DNA of 64,000 bases from Podocnemis expansa (taxonomy: Eukaryota > Chordata > Testudines > Podocnemididae), in contig ML682118.1 in assembly GCA_007922195.1 (NCBI GenBank), positions 1,916,393 through 1,980,392 of the forward strand, in the 5' to 3' direction. The position numbers were made by a program, and so were the translations under genes. Shown here piece by piece: positions 22,843-34,510 of the stretch (its first letter is position 1; each line of letters opens with the position of its first letter). The notes beneath the pieces are model-generated. The model saw nothing but the letters and a program-made list of their open reading frames with translations. It ran no database searches and was not told the DNA's origin.

Positions 22843-23336
22843 TAGGCAGTTAAATCAATTTAAGTTAAATTGATTTAATAAAATCAATATAAAAACATTA
22901 AATCAATTAAGTTAAATTGATTTAACATGTTCCCACTAGAAACTCAAACTGAACTAGCATGCCCATGGGCAGGACTTGCTGGATTGATTTAGGAGAGGGG
23001 CAGCATGGGAGGTGTGGCAAAATGACCCCCTGGAAGTGCCATGCCCCCACCCAATATATAGAAAAAGGAAAGCATCCTGGGAAGAAGGGCAAATGTGTTA
23101 AATCAAAATAACAGTTAAAATGAGATAACACATTCACACTGCATTATTTTGAAATAATGATTTCGATTTAACTGTCATTTTGATATAATGCTAGGTTTTA
23201 TTATATCAAAATGACTTTCCCTATTTTTAAATGAGGAAGTTCCTCATTTCAAAATAAGGAAAAGTAGTGTAGACATGCAATCTTTTAAATTGAAATAATC
23301 AGCAATATTGTGATTTAAAGACTAAGTGTGGACATT
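22843..23336. mobile_element. MITE, TTAAATTGATTTAA-word family, inverted copy of 13897-14341
   Basis: It contains the left word block CAGTTAAATCAATTTAAG, the shared core inverted (CATGGGAGGTGTGGCAAAAT, CATGCCCCCACCCAATATAT), and a right end that in antisense matches the left end of 13897-14341 (CCACACTTAGTCTTTAAAT). The arms also contain a few TTTCGATTTAA hybrids of two word types. Confidence 0.7.
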
Positions 23337-24965
23337 CCTATTGAGGATAGATCCAGCAATAGCTATTAGGCAGATAGCCAGAGATTGCCCTCTGCCAGAA
23401 GCTAGAAATGAGTGACAGGATATGGATCACTTGATGATTCTTATCACTTGCTCTGAAGCAGGGCCATCCCTAGCACAGGGCCCTGAGTGAATCACCCTTT
23501 GCAGGTCCCCACTCGCCTGCCCCCAGGGACCAGGTGAGCTGGCCAAAAGCAGCAGAATAGGAGTGCAGGGTCTGGTTCCTCAGCCACCCTTAAGCCAGTG
23601 GTTGTTAAACTTTATTCCTCAGGACCTAGCTCGAGATCCCTCTGCCACATGGTGATCCTCCACTGGAAAAAAGCAGCCACCAGAAAACTGAACAGTGCCC
23701 ATGGCTGTCGGGTGGGGCAGTGGCGGCAATCCCTCATAGCTTTCATCCTTTCTCTTGAGGCTTTTATTGCATCTCTGAAATCTACAAATCTACTTTGAGA
23801 TCACCTAAGTGGAAGATGCAGAAGGTGATCCCACATGCTCCTGTTTCAAATCAGGAAGCATGTCAAGTCTCTAAAATTGCATGTAGTAGCCTGGAGTGTA
23901 TGTGTGAGAGCTCCTTGCAAATAGGAGGTGGGAGGTGACAGGGTGGAGAAATGTGATGGAAGCGTTGAAAAGAGAGCCAATGTTAGGCTGGAAAGAAAGG
24001 TCCTGGAAGATCCTGTCTGCTGCTGAGCCTGTCCGAGTCCCTCCAGGTCCTGCTCCCTTCTCCATTGCCAAATCCCAAGAACTGTAGCAGCCCCTCTGGG
24101 TCCCACTTTCACCTCTGCACTTCATCCACTCCCTGAGTCTGCATGTCTGGTGACCCCTGGCAGTGTACATAAGGCAGCAACACAATGAGGCTATCCATTT
24201 CCCCCTTCCGATTAGGACCTTGTTATAACTTCTCCTTCCAGCAGACATATCCCTGAGCTGGATTTTGTTCTTTTACTTAGGTTATCTAATTGTAAAAAAT
24301 ATACCATACTTTGTAACACAAGCTCCTAGTAGAAGTTTGCTTTTCTCTTCTCTTTTTAGTTATTAGTCAAAAAAACTCTAGAGTTTTTATTAAAATTTAC
24401 AAGTTATAACTTTTGTTGCAAGCAAGGGAATTCTCAACCCACTGAAAAAAAGAGGCAAGTCCTAATTTGCAAAAATAACTTCAATCCCCATACCGCAGAG
24501 ATGATGGAATAAGTGGGTTTTCACAGTTTTTTTTTCTTCATGCGGTCTATTGAAAAAAAAATAAAAAAGGTTGCTTGCCAGTGACCTCAGTCCTTTTCGT
24601 ATGAATGAGAGAAGCCCAAAGATATCATGACTCGGACAGGAGGCGTAGAGGTTGTTTGAACAACAATTAGCAGCTCATTGTTAGTCCTAATGACTCACCT
24701 TTGTTGCAATGCTGATCTACTGCCATAAGCAACTTTCACCCCAAGCTACTTTTGGCTGGCCTGCCCAGTCCCTGGTGGTGGTGGGGGGCAGTGGTGCAAT
24801 CCCACGCCCCCCCCCCCCAAAGTGCAGGTCCTTGGGCGGCTGCCCCTCTTCCCCTAGCCTAGGAACAGCCCTGCTCTGAAGCACTTTGCAGTGACCAGCC
24901 AGAAGACAGGATACTGGGCTAGATGGACCACTGTCCTGCACCAGTGTGACTTTTCTTATGTTCTA
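23337..24965 (+). repeat. CR1/L3-like 3' end split by a hAT element
   Basis: Left part (23337-23458) has AGATTGCCCTCTGCCAGAAG. Right part (24882-24965) has ACTGGGCTAGATGGACCAC and CTTATGTTCT. Together they are the typical tail of an old CR1/L3 family of sauropsids. The hAT element at 23459-24873 interrupts it. Confidence 0.7.
23459..24873. mobile_element. Non-autonomous hAT element with perfect 8-bp target duplication
   Basis: The ends are CAGGGCCATCCCTAGCACAGG and, inverted, CAGGGCTGTTCCTAGGCTAG. CTCTGAAG occurs directly on both sides (23451-23458 and 24874-24881). The 1.4-kb interior has no transposase-like frame. An inner AGCCAGTGGTTGTTAAACTT near 23593 resembles another hAT end, so a nested element is possible. 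Confidence 0.85.
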
Positions 24966-25189
24966 GATATAAAGCCACTGATTCATATTACTTTAATATG
25001 GCCCTGAGCCTCCAAAGATGTATGAAAAATTAGGGAAATTCACATTTCAGGACAATTGGACTCCTGGCCTTCCACTGACTTTTTATTCTTTCTTTACTCA
25101 TTTATGGATCTGCATGGAATACTACCCAATCAAACGTCTTTACTCATTCTGGCAACAGTATTTCTCATCCACTTTTCAAAAGTGCTCAT

Positions 25190-25290
25190 GAAGAAAATAA
25201 ATTTCTTAGGCTTTAAGTGCCACAGGACCCCTTGTTTGTTTGTTTTACTGAACTAGACTAACCTGGCTATCTCTTTGGATCTTAACTTAT
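25190..25290 (+). repeat. SINE 3' domain fragment
   Basis: It contains TTAGGCTTTAAGTGCCACAG, GGACCCC and TGAACTAGACTAACCTGGCT. This is the 3' region of the tRNA-derived SINE-like repeat that also builds the palindromes at 52955-53222 and 57855-58080. Confidence 0.7.
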
Positions 25291-26473
25291 CCAAGTAATT
25301 TTTAACTTGCTCTTTCCCTATTTTAACTTCTATTCCTATTGCTCTCCTCTACATCAGACATCCAATCTCCACCAGTCTTCTCCATGAAGATTGAAATAAA
25401 GAAAGTAATTAGTCTCTCTCCTAGTGCCACATTTCATTCATTGCTTTACCCTCTTTGTTGAGTAAAGGTCTGAAACTATCCTTGGTTTTCCTCTTGTTTC
25501 TGATGTATTTGAAGATTATCTTTTTGTTACCCTTTATGCCTTCATCTAGTATGATCTCTGTTTGTGCCTTGGCCTTTCAGATTTCTCTTCTAGATAATTG
25601 TGTTATTTGTTTATAGTCCTCTTTTCTAATTTTATCCAGTTGCCAATTTTTGTAGGACTCCCTTTTTATTTTTAAATTATTGAAGGTCTCCTAGTTAAGC
25701 TAACTTGGTCTCTTGCCATATTTGTTATTCTTCCTATGCAGTGGAATGGTTCGCTCTTATGCTCTTAACATCTCTTTGAAAAACAGCCAACTTTCTTTGG
25801 TCATTTTTTTTCTTAGACATTCTTCCCATGGTATCCTTCCCTTCAACTCCTGCAGTCTCCTAAATTCTGCCTTCCTCAAATCCACTGTTTTTATTTTGGT
25901 ATTCTCTCTCCTAACATTTCTAAGAATCATGAACTCTATCGTTTCATGATCACTTCCACCTAAGTTATCTTCCATTTTCAAATTCTCAACTACTTCTTTG
26001 TTTGTCAAAACCAAACTGAGACTAGCCTTTCCACTAGTAGCTTTCTCCACTTTTTGAAAGAAAAAAAATGTCTTCAATGCATTCCAGGAATTTAATGGAT
26101 GGTTTTTGCGTTGCTGAGTTATTTTTTCAACAGAGCCTGAGTAACTGAATTTCCTGATCACCACTAAGTCCTCTGCCTTGGATGATTTTGTTAATTGCTG
26201 AGAAAAAGCTTCATCGGCCTCTTCTTCCTGGTTTGGTGGTCTGTTGTATACCCCTACCATGAGATCACCCATGTTTTTTACTTCTTTTATTTTAGCCCAG
26301 AGACTTTCAAGCTGTCTGTTTTCTATTTCCATCCCAGCCTCAGTCCAAGTATACGTATTTTTGATAAACAAGACATCTCCTCTTCCCTTTCTTCCCTTCC
26401 TGTCCTTTCTAAGCATGCAGTAATCTGCTATATTAATATTCAAATCATGCATATTATCCCACCAAATCTCTAT

Positions 26474-26852
26474 GGCTATGTTGACACTAACAAATTATTC
26501 TGGGCTAAGCAAGCTTAGTCTGGACAAATTTGGCTGGTCTACACTAGGCTTTGCCTAGTTCTAACTAAAACATTATTTAGTTTGAACAGTTAGTTTGCAC
26601 TAGGGCAATGTAGACACCTTAGTTTGAACTCAAAAAGTTTCAACTAAGCAGTTAGTTCAAACTACCTACTTTCTCTAGTTCAAACAAAATTTTAGTTCAA
26701 ACTAGCTGCACTTTTTCATTCAAACTAACATATTAGTTCAAACTAAAAAGTCCAGCTAGTTTGAACTAGCCCATGATTAGTTTGAACTAAACTGCAACTG
26801 CTTAGTTCAGACTAAGAAAGTCCAAACTAAGCTTTTTAATGTAGACATGGCC
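26474..26852. mobile_element. MITE, AGTTTGAACTAA-word family, inside old CR1
   Basis: It starts GGCTATGTTGACACTAAC and ends AATGTAGACATGGCC. The body is iterated TTAGTTTGAACTAA. It splits the CR1 endonuclease region, so it is younger than that CR1. Confidence 0.8.
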
Positions 26853-27204
26853 TGTGATAACAAATATGTCATAGTTGTGTTTGGGTATAAGCATTTCAAG
26901 TTCCTCCCGTATATTCCCCATACTTCCTGCATTTGTATACAGACATTTAAGATACTGGTCTGCTTTTTCTCCCTGCCCTTGGTTCTGATTAGTCATGCTT
27001 TTGTCTCTGTCATTAACATCCAGCCCCCCCCCCCCCAATTCCATCCTTTCCCCAAGGTTGTTCTGGTTTTCACTTACCTCTGGGCTTAGGTAAAACCTAG
27101 TTTAAAGCCCTCCTCACCAGGTTAGCAAGCCTATGTCCAAATACATTCTTACTCTTCCTCAATAAGTGGACTTTTCTGTCTAGCAGTCCATTTTTTTTGG
27201 AACA

Positions 27205-28222
27205 GCATATGTGACAGACTGCTCCCCAGATCCAGTCTGGTATGCTGTCATGACCTCCCAATTCCCAATCCTGAACCATGATTTGCCCCCCTTTGTCAAA
27301 AGACCACTCACTCCTGAGTCAGCTCACTCTGGCTTCTGACGTTCAATCGGTCCCAAGCAGTGGGTGTATGCCCTCAGGCTACTTGAGGGACAGTCCCCCA
27401 GCAAGCACCCCTGGCCCCAGTTACCATGCCAGGACCCACTGTCTACAGAGATTGGGACCCACTCCCAATCACCACACACTCAGGTCCATTCATTTGACGA
27501 AGAAATGGATTGTGCCCAGCCTTCTTCACTCACACCCTCTAAAGATCACATAACTATACAGAAAACAGCTACAAGTTTATTCACACGATTATAATTCTAC
27601 ATAAGAATATGGCCAATCATGGCAGAATCACAATATAAATGAGTCAAGAGAGACTACAAGAAAATAAAAGGTAAAATACACTTTCTAACCTAATGTTTCT
27701 ACTTATACTAACCTCATAGTCTAACCAAGTTTATGCTCCAGGTGTCTGGCTGTAAGATGTTTGCACAGCCAGTCTCTGCCTGAGGCCAGGCAGGGCCCAG
27801 ATCTTGCTTAGGGTTGTTTCCAGATGGAAGGACCCAGGCCAAAAGCCCCCAAATCTTCCAGGTCTCTCTGTTTATCACCCAGCTCAACCTCTCCCTTTCT
27901 GGGCAAAGATGATCCCTTTTTCTCTTCACAGACACCTCCATTAGCATACCTTTGTCCCTTTTGGCTAGTTGTTTGATCACCACTGCTGGGAGAGACCTCT
28001 GTCTGTTCCCCCATCCTTGAGCCATGGAAAGCATATTACATGTTTGTTCATGCATATGAAGTTGTAGGAAACATATAATCATACAAATCATGTAGAATAG
28101 GTCATCAGCATCCATAAAGAAATATTGCATGGTGTAATTGGCAGCAAATCATACAATTCCAGCATATAAATGAAAAGGAAAATCAAGTAGATCATAACCA
28201 GGGATGTGTGCAACGTGACAGC
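27205..28222. mobile_element. Unclassified 1-kb insertion in CR1 ORF1 (solo-LTR-like)
   Basis: Alignment to the intact CR1 at 11620-11650 shows an insertion between GGAACAG and CACCCCATGG, with ACAG on both sides (a possible 4-bp duplication). The inserted text has an antisense polyadenylation-like AAGTTTATT near 27570 and no reading frame of note. A comparable stretch with GGGTTTATTAG lies at 56930-57600. An LTR is my guess only. Confidence 0.35.
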
Positions 28223-28447
28223 ACCCCATGGTCAAGAAAACCAAAACCCCCCTGGTGACACCATCTCCTCAGCTAGGTATTCACCTCCAGGATGCATCTG
28301 TCTCCATGCGGACTCCTGCCCTTGACCAGAAAGATCAAGAAGTACATCACCTGTGCACCAAACTGCTTCACCTGTGCTGCCAGAGTCCTGTAGTCATCTT
28401 TGATCTTCTGAGGGTCATTTCTTGCAGAATCATTGGTTCCCACATGG

Positions 28448-28795
28448 GCTATGTCTACACACACATAGTTATTTGGAAATAAGGATTTCAAAATGAGTTA
28501 TTTTGAAATATCCTTATTTCAAAATAAATTAATTCAAATTAACAAAATGTTAATTCGAATTAAGGGAAAGCCTGCAATCCAAATAGCTGTTATTTCGGAA
28601 GGGATATTTTGAAATAAAGCCGTTTGGACCTGTTGTTTTGAAATAGTTGTTTCGAAACAACGGTGTTGTTTTGAAACAACAGGTCTAAATGGTGTTATTT
28701 CGAAATATCCCTTCCGAAATAACAGTTTTTCGAAAACATCCAGGTTTTACTTTTTCGGAACGACGATTCTTATTTCAAAAGGACGGGATCTGTCT
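28448..28795. mobile_element. MITE, TTTCGAAA-word family, truncated right end
   Basis: It begins GGCTATGTCTACACACAC inside the CR1 ORF1 remnant and continues with TTATTTCGAAATATCC words and a symmetrical centre near 28650. No matching right terminus is found before 28800. Confidence 0.65.
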
Positions 28796-29178
28796 GATTA
28801 TTTGGTGAAGTATCAACTTTGATCGTCCCTGTGCTTTGAAGAAGAAATCCATTAAATTTACATCACAATGATGTTAAATATAACAGCTTAAAATACTGGC
28901 GATAATATTTCTTTATTTTATTTTATTTTATTTTATTTTATTTTATTTTATTTTATACTTTAGAAGCACAAGAAACAACAGGAATCATACTGAAGAAATT
29001 ATCTGGTTTGTACTATACAGAAAGTCAGACCAGATTATCAAAATGGTCCCTTTTGATCTTTGAATCTATGAATCTATGAGGTTTGTGACTTATTAGGCTT
29101 GGAAGCCTACACTTATTTAGAGCAAAAACAAATTCTGCCACACAGGAAATTCCATAATTTGACATTTGATTTAATCGC
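28796..29178. repeat. Intergenic with (TTTTA)n and an old CR1-like tail
   Basis: (TTTTA)n runs at 28912-28957. A 3' tail (GGTCCCTTTTGATCTTTGAATC...) at about 29000-29079 looks like another CR1/L3 family end. Nothing coding. Confidence 0.6.
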
Positions 29179-29459
29179 AATGGGTATGTCTATAGTGTGT
29201 GTTTAAGTTGACTTAAGAGCCCTTAAGTCGACTTAAACAAAGCCCTGTCTACATTGCAGGGCAATAAAGTTGACTTTAGCATCAGCTAAAGTTGACTTTA
29301 TGACTCCCACTCATAAAGTCAACTTTACAGTTAAGTCGACTTTATAAAGTCAACCTAAGGCAATGTGGAGGGGGAGTCATCTTAAGTCAACTTTACTGGC
29401 CTCCCTACCACAGAAAACATGGAGACAGGTGCTGGCTAGAAGGCACAACACAGCGCTCC

Positions 29460-30269
29460 CAGCTATGTGCAACCCAGCCAAACTCCCCATGTTCCCCAAT
29501 TATTCCAGCATTTCCCTTGTTCTGAGCCCGATTGGGCATTGCAGCCTGATCCAACATTTCCCTGGTTCTCAGCCCAACACCAGCATCTCAGCCAGACACC
29601 AGCATCTCCCCCATTGCAGCTGGACCTTGGCATCTCACCCCAACCGCAGCATCGAAGTGTAACTCAGCATCTCCCTGCATTACAGCCTGCCCCCAACATC
29701 TCAGCCCAACCTTAGCATCTCCCTGGACTGAAGCCTGACCCAGCATCTCAGCGTGACCTGACATCTCTCCTTGCAGCTCAGCCCAACTCGGCATCTCCTT
29801 GCATCTCAGCCCAACCCGGCATCTCCCAGTAGCTCAGCCTGATCCAGCAGCTCTTCCTTTCTCCAGCCAGATCCCCTCATCTCTCCTTTTTTCAACCATG
29901 ACCTGGCATCTCTTCCATTCTCAGCTGGACCCCCCCTTGTTCCCCTTTCTCAGCCCAACCCTGCCTGTCTCCCACATTCTCAGCTTGCCCACAAGTCTGC
30001 CTCATTCTTTCTCCCCCCCTTCTGTGCCCAAACCCCGCATCGCAGCCTGACCCGGCATATCCCGGCATCTCAACCCTCCCCCAGCATCTCCCCCGTTCCT
30101 AGCCTGACCTTCCTTGTCTCCCCCATTCTTAGGCCTCCCTGCATGTCTTCCCTGTTCATAGCCCACCCAGCATCTCTCCCTCATTCTCAGCCCGACCCTG
30201 CCTGTCTTACTCCTTCTCTGCCCAACCCTCTGTGTCTCCCTCTTGCCCTTTTCAGCCTGACCCTCCCTG
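29460..30269. repeat. Degenerate minisatellite, about 30-bp unit (CAGCATCTC...)
   Basis: Imperfect copies of CAGCATCTCCCCCATTCTCAGCC-like text run up to the retrovirus. The pattern (CCTGTCTC...CCGCCCAACC) resumes at 46230-46285 after it, showing that the retrovirus split this array. Confidence 0.8.
30266..30269. repeat. Target-site duplication CCTG, left copy
   Basis: CCTG directly precedes the LTR start TGTAG at 30270 and recurs directly after the 3' LTR at 46230-46233. A 4-bp duplication is found in gamma-, epsilon- and spuma-type retroviruses. Confidence 0.85.
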
Positions 30270-32109
30270 TGTAGTCAGAGATTTTTTGCCATCTCTTTAG
30301 TATAACAAACAAACAAACAAACAAACAAACAAACATAAATAAATAATAAAAAAATATAAGGACACATATGGGTAGAAAATAGTAAGGCAATTTAGCAGAA
30401 GTTTTATGGCAAAGATGGAAAACAGCATGATATGCAGTAATTAATGGTAAAGAATTCATAAATCAATCATCTATTAATGTTTTAAAAACAAACAAACAAA
30501 CAAACAAACAAATAAATAAATAAATGCAGAAATACAGAAATAAATAAATAAAAGGGCATTCAGCAAGTGAAATGGAGAGATCATAGGTTCAGCAGATTCC
30601 ATAGGTATATATCTCTATCAGCAGATTCAACAGATATCTAAGTAGGTCAAGATGGAGGAAGATTCTGAACTTTTGAAGTCACTCAGTTCTCCTCCCATCA
30701 AGTATTCTAAGGTGTCCACCCCCTGTCAAAAGACCCATGAAAAGTATTGATTTTTGGTCAGGTGACAGGTGAAATCACCCTTTTTCCAGTTGGATGAAGA
30801 TGAACTCACATCTTTGGGACTGGTCAAGAAGCAACTGGGAGTGGCAGAACAGCGAATAAAAGGTGCTGCATAAAGCAGAACTGCGGAGATCTCTCCCACT
30901 CCTTACTGGGTTCCACTGGCCTCTGACTATGTTCCCGCTGCACTAGGAGTCTCACTCACACTCATCCCTAGAGAGTGTAACAACGTCTCTAGTGGAAGCC
31001 TGGGAGCTAAGACTTTGAACTTAGTCTCTGAAAGGCAACAGGGGCTGTGTCTCTGAGCGGTGACTCAGGACATTGTCCTTGAGCTGAGTCTCTGTGCTCA
31101 GTCTCAAAAGGTCTTCCAATAAAACTCATAAGTAAGCAGCCAACCAAGTCCTGCCATTAGCTTATGAGCAACGTTGCAGCTCTGGGTGCCCAGCAACCGC
31201 ACCTGCAAACCGCTGGAAGTTCCAAGGCGCGCCTGAGCTCCGGTTGCCTAGCAACTGCACCTGCCAGCCGCTGAAAATTCCGAGCTATGCCTGAGTTCCA
31301 GTTTCCATGGCAACCAGACCGGAGCTGAGAGAGAAAGAGAGGCCTGAACAACACGCAGCACCAGGTCTCCGTCCAGGACACTTTGCTTTTTGCTGGCTTT
31401 TTCTCTTCAATTATACCTTGTTTCTTCAACTACTGGGGTAAGCAAGGGGTCCCAAGGAGGGGAGGATCACCCATAGGGAGCAGTACTAGGGGAAATCCAA
31501 GCTTTACAAAGTCACTTTTAAAAGTAAATTGCGTAAGATAAGTGAGACAAGTAACCCAGATTAAGACCTTAAGGAGTAATATTAAGAACTGAGATGTCTC
31601 CATTCAGCCAGTGAATGGCCCTCACTTGCTGAATGTTCTTTTATATACCTCAATGTCTTTATGTTATAGTTATAAGTTAAGTGTTGCCTTTATGTTATAA
31701 TTGTGCCTATGTACCTTAATGTTTTTATGTTATAGTTATAAGTTAAGTGGTGTCTTTATATTCTAATTGTCTAGAGTAATTTTAATGCATTAAGATTAAT
31801 GTTAAATAGTGGTCTTTCTTAAAGGGACAGAAGCGTTTTATTCATTGCTTACAGTAGATATTACAATAAAGCCGCTTTTGCAATTGACAAATTATTGGCT
31901 CTAAATCCTTATTGCTTTTGGTCTGTGCTTGATCGGTGGGCTGTAGCCATATTTCCCACTTGGGACATTTATCTTAGGGTACTGATATTTGTCCGTTTAG
32001 TCAAAAAACGATCTTTTTGGGTTACCCTATAGACGTTTCAAATTAAATCCCAGACTGCTGGAGGGTCTGGAAATTAGTAAATTCAGCGATTAGATTTTTT
32101 GGGGTAACA
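30270..32109 (+). repeat. 5' LTR (1840 bp)
   Basis: It starts TGTAG and ends GGGGTAACA. U3 holds (CAAA)n and (TAAA)n runs at about 30305-30330 and 30486-30553. A TATA-like GAATAAAAGG lies at 30854-30863 and the first AATAAA at 31118-31123. A second AATAAA lies at 31865-31870, so the R boundary is not certain. About 73 bp (near 31680-31755: TTATGTTATAGTTATAAGTT type) is duplicated relative to the 3' LTR. At 1.8 kb the LTR is long for a simple retrovirus. Confidence 0.93.
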
Positions 32110-32113
32110 GAAT

Positions 32114-32131
32114 TGGCGAGCCAGGCAGGAG
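32114..32131 (+). promoter_or_regulatory. Primer binding site, tRNA-Arg type
   Basis: TGGCGAGCCAGGCAGGAG begins 4 bases after the LTR. From memory of the vertebrate tRNA-Arg(ACG) 3' end, 17 of 18 positions are complementary. It would prime minus-strand DNA synthesis. Confidence 0.75.
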
Positions 32132-32550
32132 ATTTTCACCTAAATTGGGGGATCACAGACCATAAAGCAATATAGGTCATGATGCAGTTAGCTTGTGACT
32201 AGCAATCTAAAGTGTTAAAGTGACTCGGGTGTAGTTCAAGCCATCCAGCTGGAGGACCATATCCAGTAAACCTGTAATCTATATAGTAAGGGTATAGGAC
32301 AGCCTTGCTTGAGGGGTACAGGGCCTGTGGCCACCGTGAGTGAGACATCACTATGGATGAGACAGGTTTATAGTTAGTCTCGGAGGTTATGGTTGGTAGT
32401 GGACTAACTAAGGAATTTCTAGGTATCTCTAGAGATTGGGGATCTCTTTGAGGTTTTATTAACGGAGAAGTCAGACTAGAAGATTCCGATGGGTTGCTCA
32501 GCCCTGAAGTGACTTTTTGAAATACTGTCCTGTGTTTAGAGAAAGCTTTT

Positions 32551-32630
32551 ACCCTGTCGTTGCTCAAGGCAGACAGTGTTCCTCCCGTTAGAGAGAGTGT
32601 CTAACCCTGTCGTTGCTTAAGGCAGACAGT
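32551..32630 (+). repeat. Duplicated hairpin in the viral leader
   Basis: ACCCTGTCGTTGCT(C/T)AAGGCAG... occurs at 32551-32577 and 32604-32630 (53-bp period). Each copy can fold with CTGTC pairing to GACAG and an inner TGC/GCA pair. The position between primer site and gag is where retroviral packaging or dimerisation stem-loops lie. That function is inference. Confidence 0.55.
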
Positions 32631-32776
32631 TTGTGCTGAAAAAGTACACGGTAGTATTACAATTAGTTTTGCATTTGGAAAAAAAAAGAAGAAAAGGTGC
32701 CCAATAGTATTAAAATTAATTTAAGTAAGGTTTGGAAAAGATCTGAAGCAGAAAACTTCTAGCTGAAGATTGTAAG

Positions 32777-34510
32777 ATGTTAAGGGCACAGAAACAAAAG
32801 TGTTGTGAAATTAGTAAAAGTAATTCTGATAAAATGCTAGGAGATAGTTTAGAAGATTTTGTACAAAAAATAGGAAAAGGTCCATGGAAAGAAAATGCTT
32901 TTATAGGACCAGGAGCTTTCCAACAATTATGTAAGCAATGGGATCAGTGGATTCAGGAAGATCAGAAAGGAATTTTTAAAGGAAAGCCTAGCAAAAAGGA
33001 AAGAAAAAGAGCTGCTATGCAAAGATTATATCTAGTTGCAGCCATTTTAGATAAAGAAGTAGGAAAATTAATAGAAGAAAAACAAAGAATGCAAAAAGAA
33101 AAGGATAGCAATATTAAACAGTTAAAGAATTCAGAAGCTGAAAATGGTAACTTAAGATCTGTCCTGCTAACACAATCTACTCAATTAAGAATGTTTCAGA
33201 AAGAAATAGAAGAAGGAAAAGAGGAAATCATTAGATTGCTTAAAGAAAGTGAAAAATGGGAAAAGGTGGCTACAGATAGCCAAGCCACTGTAAGAGTAGT
33301 GCTTTCAGATGCAAAAGAAAAAGGAAGGATAGAGCATGCAGATTGCTTAAAGCAGATAGAAGCTTTAAAAAGGGAATTGAGAGTTAGCAAAGGAGTAATT
33401 TCAGTAGTAAAGAGCAATGCAAGTCATTGGAGGTATGAGGAAATAGGAACAGATGAAGATGAGTGGGAAGATATTGAGGAAGATTGTGAAGGGACATTAC
33501 AGAAAGAAACCTTATACAGTGATTTAAGAAAGGAGCTAAAAGAGCTTGAGAAACCATTTCCAGTAGCACCAGTAATAACCACAAAAGTAACTAAGAAAAC
33601 AAAAACAGGCAGACAAGGAAGTACAGAGGAATGAACAGAAGAAAGACCCTATACGCCTGAACAAATTAAAGCCCTAGGAAGAACTTTAGGAGTCTTAGAT
33701 AGAAGTACAGCAGTCAAATGGCTTACCAGAATAACAGGAATGCCAGGATTAACAGGAGCAGATATATCAGCATTACTTAAGGAATGTATCGGGATGGAAA
33801 ATTTTGCAGGGCTTCCCTATGGTATACAAGGTGGAGAAGAAAAAGATAAGGACATTGTTGAAATGGAAGTTTTAAAATTCTTCCCTGGTGAAGATCCAGT
33901 TATATGGTTTCATAGGGAAAAGCAGAAGCCTGGAGAAAGACCTGAACCCTATGTAGCTAGGAAAAAGCTAGTACATAAACATTCGGGTCTTGCAACCCCA
34001 AAAGAAGACGCAGAAAATCTATGTTTAAGTTGGGGAGATCTTATTGATTATGATGTATTGCAGTTTAGAAAAGCATTATTGTTAGGGTTTGTCCCCAGTA
34101 TGAGAACAGCAATGATCTCTATGGATTCAGCAGAGACACCTTTAAGGGAGATAGAGGAAAAAGCAAAAGCACTCTGTGAAATCCAGAGAGAAACTTGCCC
34201 TATACCTAGGAAAAGAATTGAAAGGCTATCAACAGTAACATTTTCAAATGATGGTCCACAAAAGAAAGAGAATTTTCCACCTAGACAGATAAGAAATGGT
34301 AGGAATGAAGGATGGAACAGAAACAGAATAAGAGACTCCTATTCTCAAAGGAGAGCAGATCCAGGTAGAACATGGGCATGGAAAAAGTTATTGCAGTATG
34401 AGTCGAAGGATGAAATTCATGGGTTGTCAACTGCAGAAATATTAAAGAGGCTAGCAAAATATGAAAGCCCAACTCCATCTGCCCCTCCTCTCCCACCAGA
34501 ACAAGAATAG
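32777..34510 (+). pseudogene. gag: Retroviral gag with one in-frame stop
   Basis: The structural polyprotein frame opens at ATG 32777 and closes at TAG 34508-34510. A TGA at 33632-33634 interrupts it. The N-terminal part (residues about 80-215) is rich in K, E, Q and L heptads and predicts a long coiled coil, followed by an acidic patch (DEDEWEDIEEDCE). The segment after the internal stop contains a capsid-like helical region with FHREKQKPGERPEPYVARKK, near where a major homology region would fall. The C-terminus is basic, with R, N and G (RNGRNEGWNRNR), and has no CCHC zinc knuckle. Zinc-less basic Gag ends are otherwise known from spumaviruses. Homology to any named Gag is not visible by eye. 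Confidence 0.82.

Larger units (their letters stand above)
25300..28450 (-). pseudogene. Decayed CR1 LINE, interrupted by a MITE and a 1-kb insertion
   Basis: Read on the - strand, 28450-28230 is ORF1 esterase text (HVGTNDSA). Then 27200-27100 is the ORF1 end, 26990-26850 the endonuclease start (REELEMLIPKHNYDI), and 26470-25757 endonuclease ([27 protein letters not shown]). Decayed linker continues to about 25300. Insertions are the MITE at 26474-26852 and a segment at about 27205-28220. Its architecture matches the copy at 8397-12985 but it is far older. Confidence 0.8.

Noticed and set aside
26195..26518. 107-codon plus-strand frame
   Set aside because: Antisense of the decayed CR1 endonuclease running into a MITE.
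33632..33634. Programmed stop or selenocysteine codon in gag
   Set aside because: TGA in mid-gag with no readthrough context; other stops of the same kind are scattered in pol, so decay is simpler.
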